Of a stretch of DNA of 37,792 nucleotides, positions 30,741 to 37,792 are shown piece by piece. The position numbers and the translations under genes were made by a program. Every line of letters starts with the position of its first letter. The stretch's first letter is position 1. This stretch comes from an uncultured Collinsella sp. (GTDB lineage: Bacteria; Actinomycetota; Coriobacteriia; Coriobacteriales; Coriobacteriaceae). Below the pieces are notes generated by a model that was given only the letters and a program-made list of their open reading frames with translations, had not been told where the DNA came from and ran no database searches. Where the stretch lies: assembly GCA_902494565.1 (NCBI GenBank), contig CABUTN010000017.1, positions 1 to 37,792 of the forward strand. The letters are read 5' to 3'.

Positions 30741-31438
30741 CGGCCGGCCTCCTCGACGATGTTGACGAAGTTCTTAAGGATGCGCTGACCCAGCGCTGAG
30801 GATTTCTCGGGATGGAACTGGCAGCCCCACACGTTGCCGTGACGCACGATGCACGGGAAGCTCCGCGTATAGTGCGTGCGCGCCAGCACATCGGCGGCAT
30901 CGGCGTCGTCGGCCACCGCGTAGCTGTGGGTGAAATACATGTTGGCACCCTCGGCAAAACCAGCAAGCAGCGGATCGGCCGCGCCGGCGGGCGTCATGTG
31001 CACCTGGTCCCAGCCCACGTGCGGCACCTTCAGGCGGCTCGACTCCAAGCGCGTGCACGAACCGCGCATAATACCCAGGCCATCGACCCAGGGGCCACCG
31101 GCCTGCTCGGGGGTGTTGCCATCGGCAACCGCGCCCTCGTCCGCAGGCACGCCCTCGTCGCCGCGCTCAAAAAATAGCTGAAGGCCCAGGCAGATACCGA
31201 GCAGCGGAGTTCCGGCGGCAACGGCGTCGAGCACCGCGTCGGCCTCGCCGCTCTGGCGCATAAAGGCGATCGCGTCATAGAACGCGCCCACGCCCGGGAT
31301 GACCAGGCCGTCGGCGCGGCGGATCTGCTCCGGGTCGTCCGACGTACAGGCGGCGGCACCGGCGCGCGCAAGCCCGCGCGCAACGCTCGACAAGTTGCCC
31401 TTGTGGTAGTCGACCACCACGATCTTCGGTTCGCCCAC
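30737..31438 (-). CDS. hisH: Imidazole glycerol phosphate synthase, glutaminase subunit HisH
   Basis: Class I glutamine amidotransferase feeding ammonia to HisF. The 233 residues have GICLGLQLFF with the nucleophilic Cys and CQFHPEKSS with the His/Glu pair; an oxyanion-strand PGVGAFYDA comes before. A hydrophilic insert (about GDEGVPADEGAVADGNTPEQ) follows the nucleophile motif and makes it longer than the usual 200-210. I start it at the GTG (31438) because AGGGAGG lies 5 nt before it and the product begins MGEPKIVVVDY, as expected; an ATG 8 codons upstream (31462) is possible. Confidence 0.93.
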   Translation of the reverse strand: MGEPKIVVVDYHKGNLSSVARGLARAGAAACTSDDPEQIRRADGLVIPGVGAFYDAIAFMRQSGEADAVLDAVAAGTPLLGICLGLQLFFERGDEGVPADEGAVADGNTPEQAGGPWVDGLGIMRGSCTRLESSRLKVPHVGWDQVHMTPAGAADPLLAGFAEGANMYFTHSYAVADDADAADVLARTHYTRSFPCIVRHGNVWGCQFHPEKSSALGQRILKNFVNIVEEAGR

Positions 31439-31462
31439 GCGACCCTCCCTTTTCCCATTCAA

Positions 31463-31485
31463 AACCTGTCCCTTTTTGGCAGGTT
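31463..31485 (-). promoter_or_regulatory. Small hairpin over the hisB stop
   Basis: AACCTG and CAGGTT pair (31463-31468 with 31480-31485), with inner CC/GG, and TTTTG follows on the minus strand. It covers the hisB stop codon and precedes hisH, so it could partly attenuate or mark an RNA end between them. Confidence 0.35.
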
Positions 31486-32071
31486 ACAGCGAGCCCTTGG
31501 TGCTGGGGATGCCCTGCACGCGGGGATCGAGCTCGCAGGCGTGGCGCATCGTGCGGCCCACGGCCTTAAAGGCGGCCTCGATAATGTGATGCGAGTTGCC
31601 GCCCGCCAGCTCGCGCACGTGCAGCGTGAGCTTGGCGTCGCGCGCAAAGGCGTAGAAGAACTCGACGGCCAGCTCGGTATCGAAGCTGCCCACGCGCTCG
31701 GTCGGCACGGGCAGCTCGCAGTAGGCCTGCCCGCGGCCCGAAATATCAACAGCAGCCATCACGAGTGTCTCGTCCATGGCGATCGCCGCGTCGGCAAAGC
31801 GCGTAATGCCCGCCTTGTCGCCCAGCGCCCGGCAAAACGCCTCACCCAGCACGATACCCGTGTCCTCGACGGTGTGGTGCGCATCGACCTCCACGTCGCC
31901 CACCGCGTGCACCGTCAGATCGAACAGACCATGGCGGCCAAAAGCGTTGAGCATGTGGTCGAAAAACGGCACGCCGGTCGAGATATCGCACACGCCGCTT
32001 CCGTCCAGGTCGAGCTTTACGACAATGTCGGTCTCGCCCGTCTTGCGGGTCACCTCGGCATAGCGGTCCAT
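31484..32071 (-). CDS. hisB: Imidazoleglycerol-phosphate dehydratase HisB
   Basis: Dehydrates imidazole glycerol phosphate to imidazole acetol phosphate. The 195 residues are the monofunctional form, without the N-terminal phosphatase found in E. coli HisB, so histidinol phosphatase must be encoded separately. Manganese-binding motifs DAHHTVEDTG and NSHHIIEAAFKA are present, as are PFFDHMLNAFGRHG and the final STKGSL. AGGAGG lies 8 nt before the ATG; it adjoins the hisC stop directly. Confidence 0.97.
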   Translation of the reverse strand: MDRYAEVTRKTGETDIVVKLDLDGSGVCDISTGVPFFDHMLNAFGRHGLFDLTVHAVGDVEVDAHHTVEDTGIVLGEAFCRALGDKAGITRFADAAIAMDETLVMAAVDISGRGQAYCELPVPTERVGSFDTELAVEFFYAFARDAKLTLHVRELAGGNSHHIIEAAFKAVGRTMRHACELDPRVQGIPSTKGSL

Positions 32072-33187
32072 CTACATCTCCTCCTTCACCAGCGTGGCAA
32101 ACGCGGCCAGCACCTCGTCGTTTTCCTGCGGGGTGCCCACGGTAATGCGCAGGCAGTCCGCGAGCCCCGGCGCGTAGCTAAAGTCGCGCACCAAAATCGA
32201 ATACTCGTCGCGCAGGCGCTCGCGCACGTGCGTGGCATGCGGCGTGCGCACGAGCACAAAGTTCGCCGCGCTCGGCCACGCCTCCACGGGCAGACCCTCG
32301 GCAGCCATTGCGCGCAGGGCGCACAGCTCGCGCTCGCGCTCGGATGCAACCTGTGCCACCACGGGTGCGTACGCATCGCGGGCACGCACGCAGGCAAGCG
32401 CGGCGGCCTGGCTCAGCACGTTAACCGAGTAGATTTGGCGAATCGCCGCAAACACATCGATGACCTCGGGCGCCGCGATCACATAGCCCAGACGCGTGCC
32501 GGCGGCGCCAAACGCCTTGGACAGCGTATGCAGAATCACCAGGTTGGGATGCTCGGCGATAAGCCCCTGCGCCGTGGTAGCCGCGCCAAACGAATCGTCC
32601 GCAAACTCAACGTAGGCCTCGTCGACCATGACCATGCCGGGGCACGCATCGCACAGGGCCGCGACAAAGTCGAGCGGCGCCACGTCACCCGTGGGATTAT
32701 TGGGCGAGGTCACGATCGCCAGGCTGCACTCGGGAGCCGCTGCGAGCACAGCCGCTTGGTCGAGCTCAAAGGTCGCCGGGTCGTGCCACACATCGCGCAC
32801 CTCGGTCTGACAGAGCGACGCAAAGAACGCGTACTCGCTAAAGCACGGCGGGCAGTTGAGCAGGGTCCGTCCCGCGCCGCCAAACGCCAGCAGGTAGTTA
32901 TAGAGCAGCTCATCGCCGCCGTTTCCCGCGCAAATATTCTCACGCGCCACGCCATGCCAGGCAGCGAGCTCATCGCGCAGGTCGTTGGACATGGGGTCGG
33001 GATAGCGGTTGAGCGGCGTGGCAGCCAAAGCCGCGTCGATTGCCTCGCGCACGCCGACCGGCACGGGATAGGTGTTCTCGTTGGCCGAAAGATTGATGCG
33101 CGTGGGCGTAAAGTTGGGATCATAGGGCTCAATGCCGGCCAGGTAGGGCTGGACGAGCTCCTTCATGCGCGGCGTAAGTTCGGCCAT
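32072..33187 (-). CDS. hisC: Histidinol-phosphate aminotransferase HisC
   Basis: PLP enzyme converting imidazole acetol phosphate to histidinol phosphate with glutamate. The 371 residues show INLSANENTYPVP, LNRYPDPMSNDLRDEL, GNGGDELLYNYLLAF, the SPNNPTGDV loop, VDEAYVEFAD, and TLSKAFGAAGTRLGY, with the PLP lysine near residue 219. I start it at 33187, 1 bp after the hisD stop, with GGAGG 6 nt upstream; an in-frame ATG at 33247 lies within hisD. Confidence 0.96.
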   Translation of the reverse strand: MAELTPRMKELVQPYLAGIEPYDPNFTPTRINLSANENTYPVPVGVREAIDAALAATPLNRYPDPMSNDLRDELAAWHGVARENICAGNGGDELLYNYLLAFGGAGRTLLNCPPCFSEYAFFASLCQTEVRDVWHDPATFELDQAAVLAAAPECSLAIVTSPNNPTGDVAPLDFVAALCDACPGMVMVDEAYVEFADDSFGAATTAQGLIAEHPNLVILHTLSKAFGAAGTRLGYVIAAPEVIDVFAAIRQIYSVNVLSQAAALACVRARDAYAPVVAQVASERERELCALRAMAAEGLPVEAWPSAANFVLVRTPHATHVRERLRDEYSILVRDFSYAPGLADCLRITVGTPQENDEVLAAFATLVKEEM

Positions 33188-33188
33188 G

Positions 33189-34625
33189 TTAGGCCTCCTC
33201 GCCGGTCGCGCCAGCGCCATCCGAGCCTGCAACCGCCAGGTCCACACCCTCGGCGACCGTCGCCACAGCGTCGCCCGGCCAGGCGACCTCGGTCAGGTCG
33301 GCCGCGGCCAGAGACTCGGCACTCACGGCATCCTCGCCCTGCTCCAACACGCGGCGACGGAGAGCGGCCGAAAGCGCGTGCGCCCACAGGCCCTCGGCCT
33401 CGGCCAGGCGCTGCGTCGCGGGAGCGTCTGAGAGCAGGCCCTCGGGTGTATAGCAGATAACACTCGAGCGCTTGACGAACTCCTCCACCGAAAGCGGATT
33501 GGAGAACATGGCCGTGCCGCCGGTCGGCAGCGTGTGGTTGGGGCCGGCGACGTAATCGCCGAGCGGCTCGGAGCTCCAAGCGCCCACAAAGATGGCGCCG
33601 GCGTTGCGAATGCCGCCAAGCAGGCCCATCGCATCTTTGCAGTGCAGCTCCAGGTGCTCGGGCGCCACGGTGTTCACGGCCTCGACGGCGGCAGCCATAT
33701 CGGCGGCCACCACGATGGTGCCTTCGTTGTCGAGCGAAGCGCGCGTGATCTCGGCACGCGGCGACTGCGCCACCAGGATGTCGATGCCAGCCTCGACCTC
33801 GCGCGCAAACTGTTCGTCGCAAGTCACCAGATAGCATGCTGCCAGCGGATCGTGCTCGGCCTGGGCCATCAGGTCTGCCGCGACCACCATAGGCTTGGCC
33901 GTGGCGTCGGCCAGCACGCAGACCTCGGAGGGACCGGCGACCATGTCGATTCCCACATCGCCCGAGACAATCTGCTTGGCAGCGGCAACAAAAGCGTTGC
34001 CCGGACCGGTGATTTTATCGACACGCGGAATGCTCTCGGTACCGTACGCCAGCGCGGCCACGGCCTGAGCGCCACCCACCATATAGATTTCGTCCACGCC
34101 GCCGAGCTTGGCTGCCGCGAGCGTGTAGGGACTGATCAGGCCGTCTTTTTGCGGCGGGGTCACCATAACCACGCGCTTGACGCCGGCGACCTTGGCGGGA
34201 ATGGCGTTCATGAGCACGGTGGAGGGATATTGCGCGCGGCCGCCCGGTACATAGATGCCGGCCGCCGCGAGCGGGGTCACCTTAACGCCGAGCATCGTCC
34301 CGTCCGGGCGCGTGGTAAACCAGCTCTGCTCGACCTCGCGCTGGTGGAACTCACGAATCTGGCGCGCGGCCTTCTCGAGCGCCGCGACAAAAGCGGGATC
34401 GAGGCCTTCGAGCGCGGCATCGATCTGCTCCTGCGGCAGGCGGAAGCTTTGCAGCTCAACGCCGTCAAAACGCTGGCAGTAATCGCGCACCGCGGCATCG
34501 CCGTTGACGCGCACGTTGGCCACGATATCGTGGGCGGCGTCGACGATGTTTTGCGGCAGCACACCCTTGCGGTTGAGCTGGTTGGTAACGAGGCGCTCAC
34601 CGGGAGCAAGCTTGATGGTCTTCAT
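33189..34625 (-). CDS. hisD: Histidinol dehydrogenase HisD
   Basis: Zinc enzyme making histidine from histidinol in two NAD-dependent oxidations, the last step. The 478 residues are longer than the usual 430-440, because of an acidic/Ala-Gly tail (about the last 45 residues). Motifs: GIYVPGGRAQYPSTVLM, GPGNAFVAAAKQIVSGDVG, MVAGPSEVCVLAD, QAEHDPLA (zinc His region) and VAPEHLELHCKD (catalytic His-Glu). GGGGA precedes the ATG at 34625. It is the second gene; the 105 bp after hisZG show no terminator. Confidence 0.96.
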   Translation of the reverse strand: MKTIKLAPGERLVTNQLNRKGVLPQNIVDAAHDIVANVRVNGDAAVRDYCQRFDGVELQSFRLPQEQIDAALEGLDPAFVAALEKAARQIREFHQREVEQSWFTTRPDGTMLGVKVTPLAAAGIYVPGGRAQYPSTVLMNAIPAKVAGVKRVVMVTPPQKDGLISPYTLAAAKLGGVDEIYMVGGAQAVAALAYGTESIPRVDKITGPGNAFVAAAKQIVSGDVGIDMVAGPSEVCVLADATAKPMVVAADLMAQAEHDPLAACYLVTCDEQFAREVEAGIDILVAQSPRAEITRASLDNEGTIVVAADMAAAVEAVNTVAPEHLELHCKDAMGLLGGIRNAGAIFVGAWSSEPLGDYVAGPNHTLPTGGTAMFSNPLSVEEFVKRSSVICYTPEGLLSDAPATQRLAEAEGLWAHALSAALRRRVLEQGEDAVSAESLAAADLTEVAWPGDAVATVAEGVDLAVAGSDGAGATGEEA

Positions 34626-34730
34626 ATCGGTATCCCCTATCGGTCGAGGTTGTGTTCGAAAAACGAGAGGCCGGGCGGCGGCGCCAATCGGCCCGCAGCC
34701 CGTACGTTGGGGCGCCCGTGCGCGCTCGCG

Positions 34731-36446
34731 CTATTGTGCCGAGCCCGCGACGGGCTCAAAATGCTTGTCCTTCACGGCCGCCGCCAAGCGATCTGCCAGA
34801 TTGCGCACGCGCGGATCAAGGCGCGCAGCACCCGGGTTGACGAAGAAGCGGGCCGTGCAGTCCATGATGCGGCCGGTGATGACCAGGTCGTTGTCGCGCA
34901 GGGTAGCGCCCGTGGCGGTAATGTCCACGATGCGGTCGGTCATGCCGACGATGGGTCCCAGTTCGATGTTGCCGTGCAGTGAGACGATATCGGCATTCAC
35001 GCCGCGCTCGGCATACCACGCGCTCGCGATGCGCGGGTACTTGGTTGCCACGCGAAACGAACCGCGGCGGGCATAGTTGCGCTCGGCCTGACCGGCGCGC
35101 CACGCGGGCTCCGCCTCGATAAAGGTGCACAGGCCATAGCCCAGGTCGACCAGCTGCAGCAGGTTGAGGTCTGCCTCGATAAGCGAGTCCCAACCGCAGA
35201 TGCCGCAGTCGGCGCCGCCGCAGCCCACAAAGGCGGGCGCGTCGCTGGGGCGCACAATGACAAACTCGATATCTCCGACCACGCCCTCGCCGGCACGCGT
35301 GTCGCGACCGCGCACGATTAGATGACGGCCGGGGTCACGCAGCTCAGAGACATCCAGGCCCGCGGCCTCGAGCACGTCGAGCGTGTCAGCCTTAAGCGAG
35401 CCCTTGGGCACGGCGATGCGCAGCGGGCCCTCGGCGCCACGGCCCGCGGCGTGGTCGCCGTCGGAAGCGGCATCCTCGGCCGAGGTGCGCGCGGCCTCCA
35501 GGCGCTCGAGCGAAAAGGCGAAGCCCGCCGCCGGCACCTCGATACCGTCGCCAAATGCGCCGGTAAAGATGGAGTCATAGCGTCCGCCCGAACCGACAGG
35601 ATCGGGCAAGCCGCCGGCATAGGCCTTAAAGACCAAGCCCGTGTAGTAATCAAAAGAGTTCATGATAGAGAAGTCGAACGACAGCACCTGGGCGTCCTCG
35701 GGTGCCAGGCCCTCGACCAGGGCACGCAGCTCGCGCGTCAGCGGCGCGACGATACCGGCGGCCTCCAGCAGCGCGTCCACGCGGTCGAGTACCTCGGCAC
35801 CGCCGTGCAGACGCGGCAGTTCGCTAATGGCGGCCTTGACGGCATCGGACTCGGTGCTTGCCGCCACGCGGGCATCGAGGCCCACAAAGTCGTTGGCGTG
35901 CACGCAGCGCAGGGCCTCAGCGGCCAGCTCGCGATCCTCGCACGCCGCGAGCAGTTCCTTAAACGGACGCACGCTACCTGCGATAATGCGTGCATCGGGC
36001 AGCGCCAGCTTGCGCACCGCCTCGGCCACGAGCGAGACAATCTCGACATCGCCCGCGGTGTCGCCCACACCGATAAGCTCAAAACCCAACTGCGTAAACT
36101 GACGCGAGCCGCCGGCATTGCGCTGGCACTCGCGAACCACCGGCGCCTCGTAGCGCAGGCGCAGTGGCAGATCGGCCGCGCGCATGCGGGTCGAAACCAG
36201 ACGCACGATCGGCAATGTGTTGTCGGGACGGACCACCAGCAGGCGGCCATCATCGTCAAAGAGCTTAAACGGCGTGTCCGCAATGCGGCCGCCCTCCTCG
36301 AGCGAACCCTTGTCCTCGAGCAGCGGTGTCTCGACCGGAAGGTAATGATGCCCCCTGAAGCAGCCCTTCACCGTACATGCGATCTCCTCGCGCGCCTGAG
36401 CCTCCTCGGGCAATATGTCCCGGAATCCCCACGGTGTGGCCGTCAT
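34731..36446 (-). CDS. hisZG: Fused HisZ-HisG: ATP phosphoribosyltransferase, regulatory plus catalytic
   Basis: First, feedback-controlled step of histidine synthesis: ATP plus PRPP to phosphoribosyl-ATP. The chain has 571 residues. Residues 1-320 are HisZ, a catalytically inactive histidyl-tRNA-synthetase-like subunit (VVRPDNTLPIVRLVSTR at 71-87, YEAPVVRECQRNAGGSRQF from 99, SFDYYTG, GSGGRYDSI at 285-293). A hydrophilic linker spans 321-340. Residues 341-571 are short-form HisG: LRIAVPKGSL, GADCGICGWDSL at 411-422 and the PRPP loop DRIVDITATGATL at 504-516. The short form lacks the C-terminal regulatory domain and depends on HisZ, which is here covalently attached. The two are normally separate proteins. 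There is no stop or frameshift in between. AGGAGG lies 8 nt before the ATG. First gene of the operon. Confidence 0.95.
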   Translation of the reverse strand: MTATPWGFRDILPEEAQAREEIACTVKGCFRGHHYLPVETPLLEDKGSLEEGGRIADTPFKLFDDDGRLLVVRPDNTLPIVRLVSTRMRAADLPLRLRYEAPVVRECQRNAGGSRQFTQLGFELIGVGDTAGDVEIVSLVAEAVRKLALPDARIIAGSVRPFKELLAACEDRELAAEALRCVHANDFVGLDARVAASTESDAVKAAISELPRLHGGAEVLDRVDALLEAAGIVAPLTRELRALVEGLAPEDAQVLSFDFSIMNSFDYYTGLVFKAYAGGLPDPVGSGGRYDSIFTGAFGDGIEVPAAGFAFSLERLEAARTSAEDAASDGDHAAGRGAEGPLRIAVPKGSLKADTLDVLEAAGLDVSELRDPGRHLIVRGRDTRAGEGVVGDIEFVIVRPSDAPAFVGCGGADCGICGWDSLIEADLNLLQLVDLGYGLCTFIEAEPAWRAGQAERNYARRGSFRVATKYPRIASAWYAERGVNADIVSLHGNIELGPIVGMTDRIVDITATGATLRDNDLVITGRIMDCTARFFVNPGAARLDPRVRNLADRLAAAVKDKHFEPVAGSAQ

Positions 36447-36475
36447 CTGGTGAGCCTCCTCATGCTGTGTTTCAT
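36443..36475 (-). CDS. Possible 10-codon leader peptide upstream of hisZG
   Basis: An ATG at 36475 opens MKHSMRRLTR and stops at a TGA that overlaps the hisZG ATG (ATGA). The SD of hisZG lies inside this frame. It contains one His codon only and has no good ribosome-binding site of its own, so it may be accidental. Confidence 0.2.
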   Translation of the reverse strand: MKHSMRRLTR

Positions 36476-36481
36476 ATAGAA

Positions 36482-36527
36482 CAGAAGACCGGCATAGCTC
36501 CGCCGGTCTTCTGGGTACTTTAGCATA
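36482..36527 (-). promoter_or_regulatory. his operon -10 box and 5' hairpin
   Basis: A perfect 12-bp hairpin (36482-36493 with 36502-36513, 8-nt loop) lies 36 nt upstream of the hisZG start. TATGCT on the minus strand (36522-36527) could be a -10 box, which would place the transcript start at the very base of the hairpin. No T-run follows, so it is not a standard terminator. Its -35 region (TGATTT) is poor. A role in mRNA stability or in attenuation is inferred. Confidence 0.5.
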
Positions 36528-36616
36528 CTAGAGTGTTTGCGGGGAAAATCATCCTCCTCGGCTCACACCGTATTCATTTGGAAACATAGGAGCGGATTGT
36601 CGCAACCCAACCCCAC

Positions 36617-37453
36617 CTAGACGCCAATCGCACGACGATACTCTGCCATTACCTGCGCATCGGCAGCTGCGGGGTCGGCAAAATAGCGCCAGTCATAGGT
36701 CTCGGCCGAAACAACTCCGCGATAGCCGCGCGCCACCAGCCTATCCAGGTCGGCGCGCATATCGCGGTCGCCGTCACCCCAGGCAAGATGCGTCGTGCCA
36801 TCTGCCGCAACATCGACAAAATGCACGTGGGCGACATCATCGCCAAGCAGATCGAAATAATCGTCGATGGTATCCCCCGCCACCGCCATAGCGCCCAAAT
36901 CCAGACACGCCTTAAGTGCCGGATGATCAACTGCCTCGATCATGCGCTTCGTATCGGCCGCCGAGTTCACGATCATCGACTCAACCGGCTGTAGGGCCTC
37001 GAGCACCAGTCGCACGCCGCGCTCTCCCGCATGCTCGGCAATCGCACGCAGCATCGAGGCGCTGCGACCCCACGCGTCCTCGATCGGCTCGTTCAAAAAT
37101 GCCCAGCCGCTCGAGACCATGACCTGCTCGGCTCCAAGTTCCGCCGCGATATCTACAACGTTCTTAAAGTACGCGAGCGTGCGGGCACGCGCCTCATTCC
37201 CGCGCGCCGCGATATTCCACGGCTTGGGGTTGTTCTGTTCGGGACAAAGCCCCACAATCCGAACCCCATACCGCTGCGACAGCTCCCGTACCCGCTCGAG
37301 CGAATCGTATCCATGGCAATCGACATACAGATGCATCGCCCCGGTCCAAAGCTCGCAACACGTGTAGCCCGAAGCCAACGCCGAAGAAAAGAACTCCTCA
37401 AGATCAAAGTAGCGATGGCTGATATTCATAACGGCAAGCTGGGGGTAGCTCAT
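36617..37453 (-). CDS. Sugar phosphate isomerase/epimerase, FrlC-like
   Basis: Xylose-isomerase-like TIM barrel (AP endonuclease 2 superfamily), 278 residues. Pattern features resemble fructoselysine 3-epimerase FrlC: FDLEEFFSSALASGYTCCELW, YGVRIVGLCPEQNNPKPWNI, SSGWAFLNEPIEDAWGRS, LVLEALQPVESM, CLDLGAMAVAGDTIDDYFDLLGD, HVHFVDVAADGTTHL and VSAETYDWRYF. Glu, Asp and His residues for a divalent metal fall at the expected places. FrlC converts psicoselysine to fructoselysine; a different keto-sugar substrate is possible. I start it at 37453 where GGAGA precedes the ATG. It follows the SIS-domain gene at 72 bp, which strengthens the Amadori-sugar interpretation. Confidence 0.82.
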   Translation of the reverse strand: MSYPQLAVMNISHRYFDLEEFFSSALASGYTCCELWTGAMHLYVDCHGYDSLERVRELSQRYGVRIVGLCPEQNNPKPWNIAARGNEARARTLAYFKNVVDIAAELGAEQVMVSSGWAFLNEPIEDAWGRSASMLRAIAEHAGERGVRLVLEALQPVESMIVNSAADTKRMIEAVDHPALKACLDLGAMAVAGDTIDDYFDLLGDDVAHVHFVDVAADGTTHLAWGDGDRDMRADLDRLVARGYRGVVSAETYDWRYFADPAAADAQVMAEYRRAIGV

Positions 37454-37474
37454 AATTACTCTCCAACCCAAACG

Positions 37475-37502
37475 GGGCCCGTTCCATATAGGAGCGGGGC
37501 CC
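37475..37502 (-). terminator. Hairpin between the SIS-domain gene and the epimerase
   Basis: GGGCCC at 37475-37480 pairs with GGGCCC at 37497-37502, with an inner TTCC/GGA(G) pairing. A T-poor sequence follows, so it is at best a weak terminator or an RNA-processing signal that tunes the two genes. Confidence 0.4.
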
Positions 37503-37525
37503 AATTACACAAACGTTATTTGCTC

Positions 37526-37792
37526 TTAGTAATCGAACTGGTGATAGTAACGACGATAGTTGAGGTTGTGCTTGGTGACCGTCTCGTAGTAAGCGGCAAG
37601 GCGATCGGTGATCAGCGAGGAGAGGATCCACGGGGAGACGATGACGCGGAACTCGTCGTCAAGGCCGGGGATCGCGAACTCGGCGGTGTCGATGATGTTG
37701 ATGTCGGTGTCGCCGGTCACGCCGCGGGTCAGGAACGCGCGGACGCGCTCGTCGAGCTTGCGGTTCTCGTCCTCGCCCATGAACAGGAAGAC
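37526..37792 (-). CDS. SIS-domain protein, FrlB-like fructosamine-6-phosphate deglycase (C-terminal part)
   Basis: Only the last 88 codons lie in the window; the gene continues past 37792. The visible end runs VFLFMGEDENRKLDERVRAF, then IIDTAEFAI, LSSLITDRLAAYYETVTKHN, ending NYRRYYHQFDY. This resembles the end of FrlB, which finishes with a similar ERRYY...EY motif after a membrane-like helix and DHNPDERRYY, and the family VFLxG-x-D-E opening. FrlB splits fructoselysine-6-phosphate to glucose-6-phosphate and lysine; related SIS enzymes act on glucoselysine, fructose-asparagine and other fructosamines. Specificity cannot be read from this fragment. The neighbour downstream is the FrlC-like epimerase. 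Confidence 0.75.
   Translation of the reverse strand, partial: VFLFMGEDENRKLDERVRAFLTRGVTGDTDINIIDTAEFAIPGLDDEFRVIVSPWILSSLITDRLAAYYETVTKHNLNYRRYYHQFDY

Noticed and set aside
31403..33460. 685-codon plus-strand frame opposite hisB, hisC and hisD
   Set aside because: Antisense shadow with low-complexity composition; all three his genes underneath are complete.
36447..36616. T-box or His-rich leader peptide controlling the his operon
   Set aside because: I find no T-box consensus and only one His codon in the single short frame, and the region is too short for a full T-box.

Overview
The window looks like chromosomal DNA of a high-GC actinobacterium, most probably a gut Coriobacteriia of the Collinsella type. 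This is inferred from GC-rich codon use, the gene content (mazG / eno / divIC / ppx neighbourhood, DUF2207, DUF4342, GluQ-RS) and the style of the intergenic palindromes. No 16S or other strict marker is present, so the genus is a judgement. I see no prophage, transposase gene, plasmid function or CRISPR array.

Layout. 1-318 holds terminators and a long palindrome downstream of pcrA. 319-5140 has pcrA and uppP (both minus) and a universal stress protein gene (plus). 5360-7084 is an intramembrane-sensing type two-component system without an adjacent ABC transporter. 7262-9682 has an unrecognised 243-residue protein and purH. 9960-13062 has a GNAT acetyltransferase and a DUF2207 membrane protein, converging on a 225-bp inverted-repeat element. 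13327-15438 has a structured RNA segment, gluQ, and a TacA/TacT-type toxin-antitoxin pair whose promoter contains a perfect 21-bp palindrome. 15561-16611 has a metallophosphoesterase and a small membrane protein. 17171-19790 is an operon of a DUF4342 protein, an OmpR-type regulator and a histidine kinase. 19866-20539 encodes an orphan PTS IIB with a VOC-fold protein. Then follow an anchored helical-repeat protein (20703-21326), tRNA-Leu(TAA), ppx, divIC, eno, mazG, a YfcE-like phosphodiesterase and a stand-alone LarC C-terminal domain.

27344-36446 is the histidine block. A minus-strand operon hisZG-D-C-B-H-A-F-I-E encodes every step of histidine synthesis except histinol-phosphate dephosphorylation. 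A PHP-family phosphatase gene that converges on the operon end (27344-28255) is the natural candidate for that step. The first gene is a fusion of the regulatory subunit HisZ with short-form HisG in one 571-residue chain. At the right edge (36617-37792) are an FrlC-like sugar epimerase and the C-terminal end of a SIS-domain protein resembling FrlB-type fructosamine-6-phosphate deglycases, so an Amadori-product catabolic operon probably continues beyond the window.

The most unusual structural feature is the number of long intergenic inverted repeats: about ten different families in 38 kb. Two families occur more than once here (21510-21580 with 28268-28336; and 10608-10714 with 13184-13232 and 28359-28379). 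Several have the size and symmetry of MITEs or REP/ERIC-like elements. I did not find a complete, clearly new biological system. The best candidates for follow-up are the HisZG fusion with its leader, the palindromic elements, the stand-alone LarC2, and the probable fructosamine operon at the edge.
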